From: Prevotella sp.
GTDB lineage: Bacteria > Bacteroidota > Bacteroidia > Bacteroidales > Bacteroidaceae
DNA length: 64,000 nt
Reading direction: 5' to 3'
Assembly: GCA_017541365.1 (NCBI GenBank)
Contig: JAFXZF010000050.1
Location: 19,872 to 83,871 of the forward strand
Each line of letters begins with the position of its first letter. The first letter of the stretch is position 1. The notes beneath the pieces are model-generated. The model was not told the DNA's origin. It ran no database searches and saw nothing but the letters and a program-made list of their open reading frames with translations. The position numbers were made by a program, and so were the translations under genes. Below, piece by piece: positions 10,401-18,474 of the stretch.

Positions 10401-12027
10401 AATACACGTTTTTCATCATCAGGTCCCAGTTGGGCTGACTTGGTGAGCACTCCACGTTCTTCAGTGACTTGACAAACAGAGCCTGATCGGTGGAAGTATT
10501 ATCTGTGGAGAATTCTCCCACCTGATATGTCACACCTCCCGAGGTATATTCGTATGCTATGGCGAGTACCTGATCGCTTTGCAGTGCTGTCTTCAGTGAT
10601 ACATAACCCATGGCAGTGTTGATAGAATACTCCGATGAGGTGAGCAGTCTTGCCTTGCCCACTTTCTCATATGTCTTACCACCTGTCATGGTGACGCCAC
10701 CCTGAGTGGTACCCTCCAGTGCGTCATATACGTTGTCGAGATTACGCAGGGTGGTATTAGGTGCTATGGCTTGATAGAGTGCGTCCTGCTGGTTGTTGGG
10801 CACGGTGGTATAGCCATTGTCGCCAAGGTTAGGAAATGCCACGATGTCACGTGTGTTGCTCGTCGTGCCACTCTTGTTAGTTACCCATATCTCCACACGG
10901 TTGATGGTGACACTGGTCACTGGGGTGGGAAGGTGCGACATCCAAGTGTCATAGTATCCGCGGAAATACTCGTCCAGGAAGAAGTGGCGGTTTTCCTCAT
11001 AGTTGGTAACGTTGAATTCAAAAGATTTCAATTGCACGCCACCCTGCGAACTCACCGACTTTGATGACGATTTCTTCTGTGAGAGTACCGTCTGCAATTT
11101 CAATTTACCAAACTGCATGTCAGTGCGCACGCCGAAGAGTGACGATGCACCCGTGATGAGTGATGAGTTGCTGGGAAATGATACATTGCCTGCCTCAACG
11201 AGTTTTATTATCTCATCTTCCTTACCGTCGTACTTCAACTTCATGTTCTGAGCATCGTAGTCAAAGGTAGCGTCGGTGTTATAGTTGAGGTTCATATTCA
11301 TCTTGTCACCCACCTTACCCGTGACGTTGACATTTATCTTCTCATCAAAGTCAACAGTAGTTGTCTTACGATTGCTCAAAGGCAGCGATGGGTTGTCAAT
11401 GTTCTTCAGTGTGGCTCCCAGTCGCAGTTCTGCTGTTCCCTGCGTTTTTATCCTTATGCCTCCAGGGCCGAATATCTTTTCTGCTGGTCCGAGGTCAAAG
11501 TGCATATCAGTGAAATCAAACTTCTCTTTGCCTTTCTGCTCGAATATCTCGTTATTCTTACCTCGGAAAAAGTTGGTAAAGAGTGACTTCTCACTCCACT
11601 TCATATACTCACCCTGATCCATCATGATAGGAGCGGACAGCCACGTTTTCCCCATGCGTGTGCCAATGACGTATTTGTTCAGTGTGTCATTATACTCCAC
11701 CTCCTGCTTCATATTTTCAGGGCGCTTAAGGTCTGCAGGTCCCTGGTACAGGTCATCATACGTGATTGGGGTGGTGCGCTGTATAGCCCATCGAGGGTGC
11801 AACAGGCTGTCGGGTATCGTGTCCTCCTCCAGTTTCAGTTGCGCCATCTGTTCACGATACTTATCAAGACTGCTCTTGTCAGCATCAGCCTTCTTGGGCT
11901 TCTCCTGTTGCTGCTGAGGTTTATCTTCTTCTGGTGCTGACATTCCAAAGCCAATACCAAGATTGGCGGTTACCGCACTGGCAACTACCATCATCAATAT
12001 AGCAAATATGGAAAGATATTTCTTCAA
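4423..12027 (-). CDS. sprA: T9SS outer-membrane translocon SprA/Sov
   Basis: 2534 residues, the expected giant size. Family knowledge: SprA (Sov in Porphyromonas) is the very large beta-barrel that conducts folded T9SS cargo across the outer membrane. The sequence begins with a signal peptide and continues with a Pro/Gln/Lys-rich linker and long stretches of amphipathic strands typical of SprA. It follows ruvA with a 14-bp gap; a ruvA-sprA neighbourhood is common in Bacteroidota. The first codon is TTG (12025-12027), giving KKYLSIFAIL; no ATG or GTG is available upstream in frame, and the first internal ATG would delete the basic n-region. Two unusual Lys/Asp/Ser-rich low-complexity inserts occur at about residues 1912-1962 and 2412-2442. 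It works with porPKLMN at 45.6-51.8 kb. Confidence 0.95.
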   Translation of the reverse strand: MKKYLSIFAILMMVVASAVTANLGIGFGMSAPEEDKPQQQQEKPKKADADKSSLDKYREQMAQLKLEEDTIPDSLLHPRWAIQRTTPITYDDLYQGPADLKRPENMKQEVEYNDTLNKYVIGTRMGKTWLSAPIMMDQGEYMKWSEKSLFTNFFRGKNNEIFEQKGKEKFDFTDMHFDLGPAEKIFGPGGIRIKTQGTAELRLGATLKNIDNPSLPLSNRKTTTVDFDEKINVNVTGKVGDKMNMNLNYNTDATFDYDAQNMKLKYDGKEDEIIKLVEAGNVSFPSNSSLITGASSLFGVRTDMQFGKLKLQTVLSQKKSSSKSVSSQGGVQLKSFEFNVTNYEENRHFFLDEYFRGYYDTWMSHLPTPVTSVTINRVEIWVTNKSGTTSNTRDIVAFPNLGDNGYTTVPNNQQDALYQAIAPNTTLRNLDNVYDALEGTTQGGVTMTGGKTYEKVGKARLLTSSEYSINTAMGYVSLKTALQSDQVLAIAYEYTSGGVTYQVGEFSTDNTSTDQALFVKSLKNVECSPSQPNWDLMMKNVYYLASSVQKEKFRLDVKYQSDTIGVYTTYIPDPIVKSYPIIRLQGADRLDANNRTHPNGVFDFVEGYTISSGRVYFPMAEPFGDGLKKALMAYGMDAATAEKYSYCELYDTTKTAAKQIAEKNKFIISGRYKGTSANVISLGAYNIPHGSVKVTAGGVDLVEGVDYSVDYSAGEVTILNQSIIDAGTSVNVSLESQSDYSMERKSMFGINWEYDFSKDFNISGTLQHLREQSLTSKVAMGSEPVNNTLVGFNVSWKKESQWLTDMLNKIPFLHVKQPSHIQFTGEFAKLFSSIASGTQDNASYVDDFENSTYNINLLSPTSWQLSSAPKDLLTAAEYNKNDLQSGYRRGKLAWYTIDRLFTDRSSSLTPSHIRGNVDLLSNHYVREVYVSELYPNRDQSTYNGVTNQLPIMNIAYYPKERGPYNFSTDITNEGLLSNPEKSWGGMMRKLDTNDFEEANIEYIEFWMLDPFIYSSKDGTASKHSGKLHINLGEVSEDILLDGKKFYESGMPVADGETTVDTQWGKIPNQTTVTYAFATTDGAREKQDVGLDGLTDDEERIKFQDYLQKLPASIQQQFARDPAGDNYHYFRGSDYDAQQLGILERYKNINSPQGNSPDSNNQTESYDTSYKSGPDLEDINQDYTLNEYEKYYDYEIDISPEALRNNTQGYIADVRTSSPTLRNGNREEVNWYLMRIPIHNPSSKIGNISDYTSIRFIRMYLTDFQDSCVIRLASLDLVRGDWRVYDQTTQTLKDCNPNPSAVLTASSINIEENNDKEPVNYILPPGISRVVDPSQPQLTENNEQSLRMDIAKMKTGDAVAVYKNTSYDMRYYKKLQMFVHANSTKDNPTGLKNYDVMLFVRLGTDYNNNYYEYDIPLKLTEHRSNYSSNSDADRHAVWPNENMLNLDLSKFTALKKLRNTEKRSGRASYNNIFSQSDPDNQKNTLKVLGNPSLGEVSTMMIGIKKVGTSSEEQDVEVWVNELRLLDPESEGGWAAAANLNVQLSDLGTVQASGKYVSDGFGGLEQKVMERTTDKYATYSITTSLELGKFFPEKAKVTAPLYYSVTRERTSPKYNPLDTDMKLEDALETAADNHERDSIESIAVTKRVSKNFALTGVRVGIATKGHPMPYDPANFTFSYSHSHSHTEGSTTVYENEDTWKGALAYSWSPVYKSFEPFKKIKSKSKYYDILKKFALNYMPQSIAFNTEMTRYYYELQERDLEDLGSSSSIPATWNSRFLWDRSLQLRWDLTRNLHMSFQSATQAEIEEPYLQVNKDLYPEQYQAWKDSVWQSIKHMGTPLDYNQSFTASYQLPLNLIPIFDWLNADASYSATYHWARGAEEDGVVKYGNTITNNRVISLNGTLNLEKLYNHSPFLKKANERFAKSPRRNSKNTKNTKKDSKEKKDSKEITEAKDNKSKEATSKNTFVKELTLAADTQLVVAHGKKSKRLVVTARGEDGKIVPIKYKKVDDNRIKIINKGDTAVKIKLSVVALPPLDDLKWYKFAQSAARLAMMVRSIGVTYRTQYGMTLPGFTPNVGDVFGQRSGYDTMAPGLDFAFGFIDDDYISKAKSNGWLLSSDENVSTPASTTLTRDLQVKLTVEPIRNLKIDVNMAHTQSKSKSIQFMYESTPTTQSGSFSMTTISIKSAFEGTGDATSGYRSASFEKFCSLLGTYRSRVESQYAGTRYPVNSTMSGTRFDPTKTPVKPYSADVMIPAFLNAYTGYSGLSIFPTIASMLPNWTLRYSGLSQLTWFRERFKSVNINHGYKSIYSVGSYSSYSSFQKAMGDEIGFITDATTGDPSPSSMFNVSTVSINESFSPLLGVDVTLKNNMTLKAEYRTTRVLSLSMTSVQINETTSKDWVFGMGYKINDFRFAKSRALKAAKSKNRSGNGDDDDNNSKSTKTTKSKGKTDFAHDLSLRMDLSYRRQAAITRDIATVTSTATSGNTAFKLAFTADYTLSRLLTMSLYYDRQSNTPLLSSGSYPTVTQDFGVSMKFSLTR

Positions 12028-12043
12028 CCGTGAACTGTGAACT
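12028..12043. repeat. Two GTGAACT heptamers between sprA and ruvA
   Basis: GTGAACT occurs twice in tandem at 12030-12043, filling the ruvA-sprA gap and reaching the ruvA stop (12042-12044). The same word recurs at 27929-27963 and in degenerate form inside aroB. Its position just before the TTG start of sprA suggests the repeat may have displaced an ATG (inference). Confidence 0.6.
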
Positions 12044-12674
12044 ATTTTATCACCTTCAGCGCCTGTTTGATAACCTGTTCCACAGGCATGGCAGGGGTAC
12101 CGCGCAGTATCTCTGTCACCACCTTGCTGCTTGCTGCTGGTGCAAATCCAAGCATGGTGAGCGCACCTACAGCCTCGTCGTGGGTCTGTGCTGACTCTGG
12201 TGTCAGCGCCATACCTGCATTACTACCGCCCTCGGCAGATGTTATGTCGGCTATTATGCCGCTTGCCGCCATCTTGTCACGCAGATCGACGATTATGCGC
12301 TGAGCAGTCTTCAATCCTATGCCCTTGACACCCTTCAGAGCCTTCTCATTGCCACTGGCGATGATGTTGACCAGTTCCGCAGGACTGGTGGCACTCAGTA
12401 TCATGCGAGCCGTGTTGCTGCCCACGCCACTTACCGTTATCAGCATGTGGTACAGGTCACGTTCCTGTTTGTTGTAAAAACCATATAGCGTATAGCTGTC
12501 ATCCCTGCCTCCGGTCATTATCGCCTCATGCACATACAGCTTCACCTCCTTGCTGCCTTGTATGGCAGTATATGTATTTAGTGAGATGTTGAGCAGGTAG
12601 CCCACGCCCCTTGCCTCTATCACTGCTGTAGTTGGCGTTATGTCGGTCAATTCACCTTTTATGTATTCTATCAT
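12042..12674 (-). CDS. ruvA: Holliday junction branch migration protein RuvA
   Basis: 210 residues, normal for RuvA. The N-terminal OB-fold ([20 protein letters not shown]), the helix-hairpin-helix pairs [14 protein letters not shown] and [16 protein letters not shown] (about residues 75-130) and a separate C-terminal domain III ending in IKQALKVIK are all present. Family knowledge: RuvA binds four-way junctions and loads the RuvB motor. ATG at 12672-12674. It is the first visible gene of the ruvA-sprA-BNR minus-strand operon. No clear TAnnTTTG box was found upstream between it and the divergent AsmA-like gene. Confidence 0.95.
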   Translation of the reverse strand: MIEYIKGELTDITPTTAVIEARGVGYLLNISLNTYTAIQGSKEVKLYVHEAIMTGGRDDSYTLYGFYNKQERDLYHMLITVSGVGSNTARMILSATSPAELVNIIASGNEKALKGVKGIGLKTAQRIIVDLRDKMAASGIIADITSAEGGSNAGMALTPESAQTHDEAVGALTMLGFAPAASSKVVTEILRGTPAMPVEQVIKQALKVIK

Positions 12675-12777
12675 ATTGCTTTATAATCTAATCTATGCTT
12701 TATAATCTATAATCTACCCTCAGCACCTAATTAATAACGTACGCGAGAAGCATTTATTGTACTTTTCAGTTTAATAA

Positions 12778-12809
12778 TTTGGTGGTTTGAGAATATTTTT
12801 TTACTTTTG
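12778..12809 (+). promoter_or_regulatory. Bacteroidota-type promoter of the AsmA-like gene
   Basis: TTTG at 12778-12781 and TACTTTTG at 12802-12809 are spaced by 20 bp. The box overlaps a TTG that would open a longer frame, so it decides for the ATG at 12852 as the true start. Confidence 0.7.
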
Positions 12810-12851
12810 CAGATGTATCTATTATCCATACAGTACATCAGAAGCCTTAAA

Positions 12852-14933
12852 ATGAAAACATTATTCAAGTGGATAGGTGGAGTATTCGTTGCACTGCTCA
12901 TAGTATTGGGCGGTGGCATCTATGCGCTCTCTACCGACAAGGTTCAGCAATGGCTATATGCCAAAGGAATCGAGATATTGCAAGAGACACTGGGCACACG
13001 TGTGAAGGTTGATAAGATAGCCGTCAGCTTCAGCAAAGGGGGCATAGCCCTCTACGGACTGGAGGTTGATGACCACCAGAATGTCACCATGCTCAAGGTT
13101 GATACGCTGGAGGCTATGGTGGATCTCACGCAGATTTTTGAGCGAAAGGTTGAGATTGAGCGCATTTATCTGCATGGCGCTACGGGCGTTTTCTACAAGG
13201 AGCGTCCTGATACGGCTGCCAACTACCAGTTTGCGCTCGATGTCATAAAGGAACTGTCACACAAGGAGAAGAAAGAAGAGAAAGAGGATGAGAAAAAGAA
13301 TAACAATCCTTTGGCTCTTGACCTCAAACTGCTCAGTCTGCAGAGAACATCCTTCAAGTGGGATGTCAAGTCGCTGCCTCATAAACTCTACAAGTTTGAT
13401 GGCAAAAAACAGTTGGATACCAATCATATCAGCGCCATCGTGGACAACGTGAGGATTAGCGGACATCTGGGCGATAACCTGCCTGAGCATATCACGATAG
13501 AGAAACTCAAATTTCGCGAAGAACACTCATCCACTGCTATGGCTTTCGATGCGCTGAAGCTGGCAATGGGAAGCGAGACCAGTCTGAAGAGCGAGATAGA
13601 AAATCTCAGTGGCACTTTCCAGGGATGGAGTTTCACCATCGATAAAGCAGATTTCTCTTCTATACCATTCAAAGATGAGGGGAAGAAGGTAAAGTTTGAT
13701 TTCTCTAAGCCTATTGAGGCTATGGTGAAGGAGATAAATGTCAAGACGGGCAGCACTACGGTGAATATTCCAAAGCTACCGATGAAGATTACCTTCAGAC
13801 AAGCGCCAAGCCAAAAGATACCAGGTAAGATGGTGATGAAGCCAAGGCTGGCATTCTCTCCCTCGTCGCTCTCAGCGAGAGTAGTATGCAGGGACTTCGC
13901 ACGCTATCGAGTGCCACCTTTGAGAAATTTCACCACGCCTCTGCTGGTTACTGCTGATTTTAATGGTGAACTGGACAATCTCAACATACGCAATATCCAT
14001 GTCACTGATGAATCAAAAAAGCGTCTTGACCTCCGTGCTGAGGGCGTAATGAAAGATATCACGGTAAAGAAGAAATTCAAGTTCCACTTCCGCAATATAC
14101 ACATGAAGGCGCATAGTGGCATTAAGGAGCAGCTCGTAGGGCATTTCGCTAAAACAGCCGATTTGAAGATGCAGGAACAGATGCGCAAACTTGGCAACAT
14201 AGACTATAGTGGCTACATGAATATCTATAAGACTGACCAGGATTTTCATGGCACGCTGCACACCAAGTTTGGTAATCTGCGCTTCGACTTCAATATACAT
14301 GGCACACCTGGAGGTATGGTAGATGGGCGCACTCGCTACATACGCACTATGCAGGGTACTCTGAGCACCCAGAATTTCAAGTTCGGTGAGGTGATGGAGG
14401 TCAAGGAGATAGGCACTGCCAGCTTCAAGGCAAAATATAAGTTTGACATCACGGGTAAGAAGACACAGAAGGCTCTGCGCCTCAATCGTGGCAAACTGCC
14501 GATAGGCAATCTCAATGCCGTCATCAGCGAAGCCAAGGTGGGTGTATTAAATATCCACAAGGCAACTGTCGATCTGGAGAGCGATGGTATTACTGCCACT
14601 GGCACTGCTTTATGGATAAAATCCCTGTTCAATATCGGTGTCGATTTCATATATCACCAAACGGCTACCGAACGATACTATACCTATAAAACCTATTTCA
14701 CAAAACAGGACGAGAGAGCACCACATAAGTGGACGGCTGAGGAAATAGAAAAGGCAAAGTTAGAGACTGAGAAATATGAAAAGAAGCAGGCGGCAAAGAC
14801 AGCCAAGAAGGCTGAAAAGGAAGCACGAAAGGCAGAGAAAGCCCGATTAAAAGCTGAGAAGCGAGCTACCAAGGATGCTGCCGCAAACGATACCACCAAA
14901 ACGAAAAAGAAAAAGAAATTCCTGTTTTTTTAG
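12852..14933 (+). CDS. AsmA/TamB-like inner-membrane-anchored protein
   Basis: 693 residues from the ATG at 12852. One N-terminal transmembrane helix (residues about 6-24, FKWIGGVFVALLIVLGGG) is followed by a long beta-rich region resembling AsmA-family domains: LGTRVKVDKIAVSF, then LYGLEV and DTLEAMVDL, typical of the first AsmA strands. A short Lys/Glu-rich spacer occurs near residue 140 and the last 60 residues are a Lys/Ala-rich probable coiled coil ending KKKKKFLFF. Family knowledge: AsmA-like proteins bridge the periplasm and are implicated in lipid transport to the outer membrane; the role here is inferred. The gene is divergent from ruvA with its own promoter. Confidence 0.7.
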   Translation: MKTLFKWIGGVFVALLIVLGGGIYALSTDKVQQWLYAKGIEILQETLGTRVKVDKIAVSFSKGGIALYGLEVDDHQNVTMLKVDTLEAMVDLTQIFERKVEIERIYLHGATGVFYKERPDTAANYQFALDVIKELSHKEKKEEKEDEKKNNNPLALDLKLLSLQRTSFKWDVKSLPHKLYKFDGKKQLDTNHISAIVDNVRISGHLGDNLPEHITIEKLKFREEHSSTAMAFDALKLAMGSETSLKSEIENLSGTFQGWSFTIDKADFSSIPFKDEGKKVKFDFSKPIEAMVKEINVKTGSTTVNIPKLPMKITFRQAPSQKIPGKMVMKPRLAFSPSSLSARVVCRDFARYRVPPLRNFTTPLLVTADFNGELDNLNIRNIHVTDESKKRLDLRAEGVMKDITVKKKFKFHFRNIHMKAHSGIKEQLVGHFAKTADLKMQEQMRKLGNIDYSGYMNIYKTDQDFHGTLHTKFGNLRFDFNIHGTPGGMVDGRTRYIRTMQGTLSTQNFKFGEVMEVKEIGTASFKAKYKFDITGKKTQKALRLNRGKLPIGNLNAVISEAKVGVLNIHKATVDLESDGITATGTALWIKSLFNIGVDFIYHQTATERYYTYKTYFTKQDERAPHKWTAEEIEKAKLETEKYEKKQAAKTAKKAEKEARKAEKARLKAEKRATKDAAANDTTKTKKKKKFLFF

Positions 14934-14946
14934 TACACTCAAACTA

Positions 14947-14981
14947 TCAATTTTCAATTTTCAATCTTCAATATTCAATAA
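14947..14981. repeat. Five TCAATTT-type heptamers ending at a start codon
   Basis: The 35 bases are TCAATTT, TCAATTT, TCAATCT, TCAATAT, TCAATAA in perfect 7-bp phase, and the next three bases are the ATG of the esterase gene. The order of variants is nearly the same as in the proA-murF spacer, which points to a dispersed element and not to independent slippage. Confidence 0.85.
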
Positions 14982-16286
14982 ATGAAGAAAATAATCCCTA
15001 CAATCGTTATGCTGCTCGCAATAGTGACGACAGCAACAGCAGAGAACTATCCCTACCGCAGTGACTTTCTGTGGGTAACCACCCCCGACCATGCTGACTG
15101 GCTGTATAGCACAGGCGAAACTGCAAAGGTGGAGGTTCAAATGTTTAAGTATGGCTATGCCAAAGACGTACAGGTGAACTACGAGATAGGTCAGGATATG
15201 CTGCGTGCCTCATCAAAGGGCAGTGTAAGACTGAAAGACGGCAAGGCGGTGATAGACCTCGGCACGCGAAAAGCGCCAGGTTTTACCTATCTTAACCTCT
15301 CTGCCGAGGTAGATGGCGAGAAGACTACTCATCACATTAAGGTGGGATACGATGTGGACAGGATACGTCCATACACCAAAAACCCCGATGGATTCGGTGT
15401 TTTTTGGAAGCAGACGCTCGATGATATGCATAAGACTCCACTCTCCTATACCCGAGAAGTGGCAAAGGAATACTGCACTGACCAGATAGACTGCTGGCTC
15501 ATAAAACTGCAGGTGGACGATGAGCACTCCATGTATGGATACCTCTTTATGCCTAAGAATCGTGATGGCAAGCGACTGCCTGCCGTCTTCTCACCCCCTG
15601 GTGCAGGCGTCAAGACCATCAAAGACCCCTTGCGCCACAAATACTACGCCGAAGAGGGTTTCATACGTCTTGAGACTGAGATTCACGGTCTCGACCCTCG
15701 TTTGCCCGAAAGCACCTTTAAGGAAATCCGTAGCGCCTTTGCTTCCAGGCACAATGGATATTTCACCAACCGTATTGACAATCGCGAGGCATACTACCTG
15801 CGCCATGTCTATGCTGGCATGGTGCGCTGGACAGACTTCCTCTGTTCGCTGCCCGAATGGGATGGCAAGAATCTTGCCGTGCAGGGTGGTTCGCAGGGCG
15901 GTGCCTTGGCGTTAGTCACTGCAGTTCTCGACAAGCGTGTTACGGCATGTTGTGTCAATCACCCCGCTCTTACCGATATGGCAGGCTATGCTGAGAAGGG
16001 ACGTACTGGTGGTTACCCGCATTTCAAACCCGAGCAGCTTACCCCTCAGGTTATTGACGTGCTGAGCTATTACGATGTCATCAATTTCTGCCGCTTGGTG
16101 AAATGTCCTGTACGCATGACATGGGGCTACAATGACAATACCTGTCCGCCAACGACCAGCTACGCCGCATGGAACACTCTCTCCTGCCCCAAGGAGTGCG
16201 TGCTTACACCCATAAACGAACACTGGACCAGCGAACAGATGGAGTATGAGCACATGCTGTGGATAAAAGGGAAGATTATTAAATAA
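14982..16286 (+). CDS. Secreted acetylxylan esterase-like (AXE1) hydrolase
   Basis: 434 residues with a cleavable signal peptide (residues 1-20, ending TTATA). The alpha/beta-hydrolase nucleophile elbow is GGSQGG with Ser at about residue 304; a following Asp in GYNDNTCPP (about 385) and His in NEHW (about 414) complete a plausible catalytic triad. The layout, with an N-terminal beta domain of about 120 residues before the hydrolase domain, matches the AXE1/cephalosporin-C-deacetylase family, which removes acetyl groups from xylan or oligosaccharides. The substrate here is inferred. The start is the ATG directly after a heptamer repeat. Confidence 0.82.
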   Translation: MKKIIPTIVMLLAIVTTATAENYPYRSDFLWVTTPDHADWLYSTGETAKVEVQMFKYGYAKDVQVNYEIGQDMLRASSKGSVRLKDGKAVIDLGTRKAPGFTYLNLSAEVDGEKTTHHIKVGYDVDRIRPYTKNPDGFGVFWKQTLDDMHKTPLSYTREVAKEYCTDQIDCWLIKLQVDDEHSMYGYLFMPKNRDGKRLPAVFSPPGAGVKTIKDPLRHKYYAEEGFIRLETEIHGLDPRLPESTFKEIRSAFASRHNGYFTNRIDNREAYYLRHVYAGMVRWTDFLCSLPEWDGKNLAVQGGSQGGALALVTAVLDKRVTACCVNHPALTDMAGYAEKGRTGGYPHFKPEQLTPQVIDVLSYYDVINFCRLVKCPVRMTWGYNDNTCPPTTSYAAWNTLSCPKECVLTPINEHWTSEQMEYEHMLWIKGKIIK

Positions 16287-16318
16287 CTCCCCTATCACTC
16301 CTCAAATAAAATAAAACT

Positions 16319-17686
16319 ATGAAATTCGAAGAAGAAATCAACGAGAGCTACACTATGGCGGAAGCCATACAAGAGGCTCAGCGCTGCCTGCGCTGCAAGG
16401 TGCCGCAATGCAAGAAGGGATGCCCCATCAGCAATGACATCCCCGACTGGATACACGAGTTAAAGAAGGGCAATCTGGGCAGTGCCATCAGCATTATCCG
16501 TGCCAAGAGCAACCTGCCAGCCGTATGCGGCAGAGTGTGTGGTCATGAGAAGCAGTGCGAGGGCTCCTGCGTACTCGGCAAGAAAGGCGAGGCAGTGCAT
16601 ATAGGCAAACTGGAGCGCTTCATAGCCGATTTCGACTCGGAGAACGAGCTCACCCACGAAGACATCACAGAGAAGACTCGTGGCAAGGTGGCTGTGATAG
16701 GTGCCGGGCCATCAGGTATCACCGTAGCTGGAGACCTCAGCCGTATGGGTTTCGCCGTTGAGATGTTTGAGATGGAACCCCAGTGTGGTGGCATGCTGCG
16801 CTATGGCATACCCGAGTACCGTCTGCCAAAGGAGGTCGTGGCGCGTGAGATACGCTATATCGAGAAGATGGGCGTCATCATACACCGCAACACCCACGTT
16901 GGAGTGGAGATAACCGTTGACGGACTCTTCGGTCAGGGCTTCGATGCCGTGTTTATCGGCACTGGCATGAGCAAACCGAAATCGCTCGAGATACCGATAT
17001 ATCAAAATGGCACCCTCATGCCCGATTTGAAGTGTGCCGACCTCAGACGCATACGTCTTGCCACCCACTTCCTGCGCCGTGTGGAACTCATCTCCGAGGG
17101 TTTCATGGACCGCAAGGAGATACCTGTTGACGAGGGTGCTAAGGTATGGGTGATAGGTTGCGGCAATACCGCCATGGATGCCTCACGTACGGCTTTGCGC
17201 ATAGGAGCCTCATCGGTGGAGGTTATATACCACCGAGGCATCGACAGCATGGCGGCACTGCATGCAGAGTATGATGATGCAGTAAAGGAGGGTGTGCTAT
17301 TCAATTGGTGGAGCAGCATCAAGGAGATACATGTCGATGAACACCTCGACATTACCGAGATAGTGCTCGAGACCGTCGAGCCAGACAAGGACCCCATAGT
17401 GCGGACACTCCCTGCCGACAACATTATCATGGCTATCGGTGCCACACCCCACACCAAAATCGTACGTACCACATCTGGATTGGAGAATGATGAGCACAAG
17501 TTCCTCATCACTCGCGACGTGCCCTATGGCATGACCACTCGCAGGGGCGTCTTCGCCGGTGGCGATGTGGTAGGGCGTCAGGCAACAGTGGTTCACGCCA
17601 TGCAGGATGCCAAGAAAGTAGCAGAGGGCATAGCGCAGTATGTCGATGCCGTCAAGCTCATGCAGGCGATAAATATTGAAGCGTAA
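16319..17686 (+). CDS. gltD: Glutamate synthase small (beta) chain / NAD(P)-dependent FAD oxidoreductase
   Basis: 455 residues. The N-terminal Cys-rich region CLRCKVPQCKKGCP (about residues 23-36) and CGRVCGHEKQCEGSC hold the two 4Fe-4S clusters of the GltD family. Two Rossmann motifs follow: GAGPSGITVAGDL for FAD and GCGNTAMDASR for NAD(P)H. Family knowledge: GltD passes electrons to GltB for making glutamate, and close relatives act as NfnB or as partners of other dehydrogenases. No gltB (large chain) lies in the window, so the partner is unknown. The gene starts 32 bp after the esterase. Confidence 0.85.
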   Translation: MKFEEEINESYTMAEAIQEAQRCLRCKVPQCKKGCPISNDIPDWIHELKKGNLGSAISIIRAKSNLPAVCGRVCGHEKQCEGSCVLGKKGEAVHIGKLERFIADFDSENELTHEDITEKTRGKVAVIGAGPSGITVAGDLSRMGFAVEMFEMEPQCGGMLRYGIPEYRLPKEVVAREIRYIEKMGVIIHRNTHVGVEITVDGLFGQGFDAVFIGTGMSKPKSLEIPIYQNGTLMPDLKCADLRRIRLATHFLRRVELISEGFMDRKEIPVDEGAKVWVIGCGNTAMDASRTALRIGASSVEVIYHRGIDSMAALHAEYDDAVKEGVLFNWWSSIKEIHVDEHLDITEIVLETVEPDKDPIVRTLPADNIIMAIGATPHTKIVRTTSGLENDEHKFLITRDVPYGMTTRRGVFAGGDVVGRQATVVHAMQDAKKVAEGIAQYVDAVKLMQAINIEA

Positions 17687-17941
17687 AGTATAAAGCTTAG
17701 AATATTTACACTAACAAGTCTTTTCGCATATAAATTAATTCCCCTTGCTCATCTCTTGCACGCACTTTAATTACATAAATGCAGAAATCGGCTCATTATG
17801 GAACGTTCATCCTGCAAATCCACCTAAAAACTTGCCTCTGTGTGAAAATGACAGCCTCTTTATCTTTGGCCCTACATTCCAGTATCCCTCAGTCTTATAC
17901 ATATATTTTTTTCTTCTGCAAAGAGAAAAAATAAATCTTTA

Positions 17942-17965
17942 CCCCCCCCCCCCCCCCAAAAAAAA
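17942..17965. repeat. Poly-C (16) followed by poly-A (8)
   Basis: Sixteen consecutive C are followed directly by eight A, just before repeat copy 1. Such a tract is prone to polymerase slippage and also to sequencing or assembly error. It lies outside any gene. The matching edge of copy 2 has a run of nine T instead. Confidence 0.85.
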
Positions 17966-17969
17966 TTTA

Positions 17970-18385
17970 TGTAAGCAAAATTGAGATTTGCGTGACAATG
18001 TGATTTTTCGTAATGGCGTTTCCTTGCGATTTTTGCGAGCAGGTGCGGATGTGCGGTAAAAATCGTGATTCTTGCGTGTTTTTGGCAAAGTACTAATAAT
18101 CAAGTAGATAAGTTTCAAGGTGCTAATTTTCTCTCGAGAAATGCTCGAAAAAGGGAGGTGAAAAGATATACTTTTAGCTCGCTAAAGTTATGCTTTTGCT
18201 TCTTAATAGTTATACTTTTAGGTCGTAAAAGCATAACTTTTGCATATGGAAGGGCTGCTTCCGCACGCAGAAGCATAGCCTCTGCGGCTTTTTGATGGAA
18301 AATATGCTCTTGTCGTACTCTATTTTGCATTTTTTGTATGAACTTTTTGAAGTGACGTTTTGATACGAAAAATGCGCTCAGAGTT
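17970..18385 (+). repeat. Copy 1 of a 0.42-kb non-coding repeat with a conserved hairpin
   Basis: Reverse-complementing 57175-57590 gives a sequence that aligns along this stretch. Shared blocks include TTTCCTTGCGATTTTTGCGA, CGTGATTCTTGCG, AAAAGATAT, CTATTTTGC and CTTTTTGAAGTGACGTTTTG. A stem AGTTATACTTTTA / TAAAAGCATAACT is centred near 18225. Relative to copy 2, one base pair changes on both arms (C-G to T-A), which favours a conserved fold. No frame is shared between copies, so it does not look protein-coding. Confidence 0.75.
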
Positions 18386-18396
18386 TACAGAGTGAT

Positions 18397-18432
18397 AAAA
18401 AAATAAGCCAGTCAAGAAGTTCCCGACTGGCT
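18397..18432 (-). terminator. Rho-independent terminator of tig
   Basis: On the minus strand AGCCAGTC (18425-18432) pairs with GACTGGCT (18406-18413) across an 11-nt loop and is followed by a T-rich run (A-run at 18397-18403 on the plus strand). It lies about 40 bases beyond the tig stop. Confidence 0.8.
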
Positions 18433-18437
18433 CATTT

Positions 18438-18458
18438 TATACTATATACTATATACTT
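18438..18458. repeat. Three TATACTA heptamers 3' of tig
   Basis: TATACTA, TATACTA, TATACTT in 7-bp phase between the tig stop and its terminator. Confidence 0.7.
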
Positions 18459-18474
18459 TCAGCGAAGCTGCAGC

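Larger units (their letters stand above)
17687..18474. other. 788-bp non-coding region between gltD and tig
   Basis: This convergent gap holds no supported gene. In order it contains an AT-rich stretch, a C16-A8 homopolymer (17942-17965), copy 1 of a roughly 0.42-kb repeat (about 17970-18385), the tig terminator (18397-18432) and three TATACTA heptamers (18438-18458). Confidence 0.8.

Noticed and set aside
17745..18330. Small open frames (60-80 residues) in the gltD-tig gap as possible genes
   Set aside because: They are not shared between the two copies of the 0.42-kb repeat and have no start context or motif.
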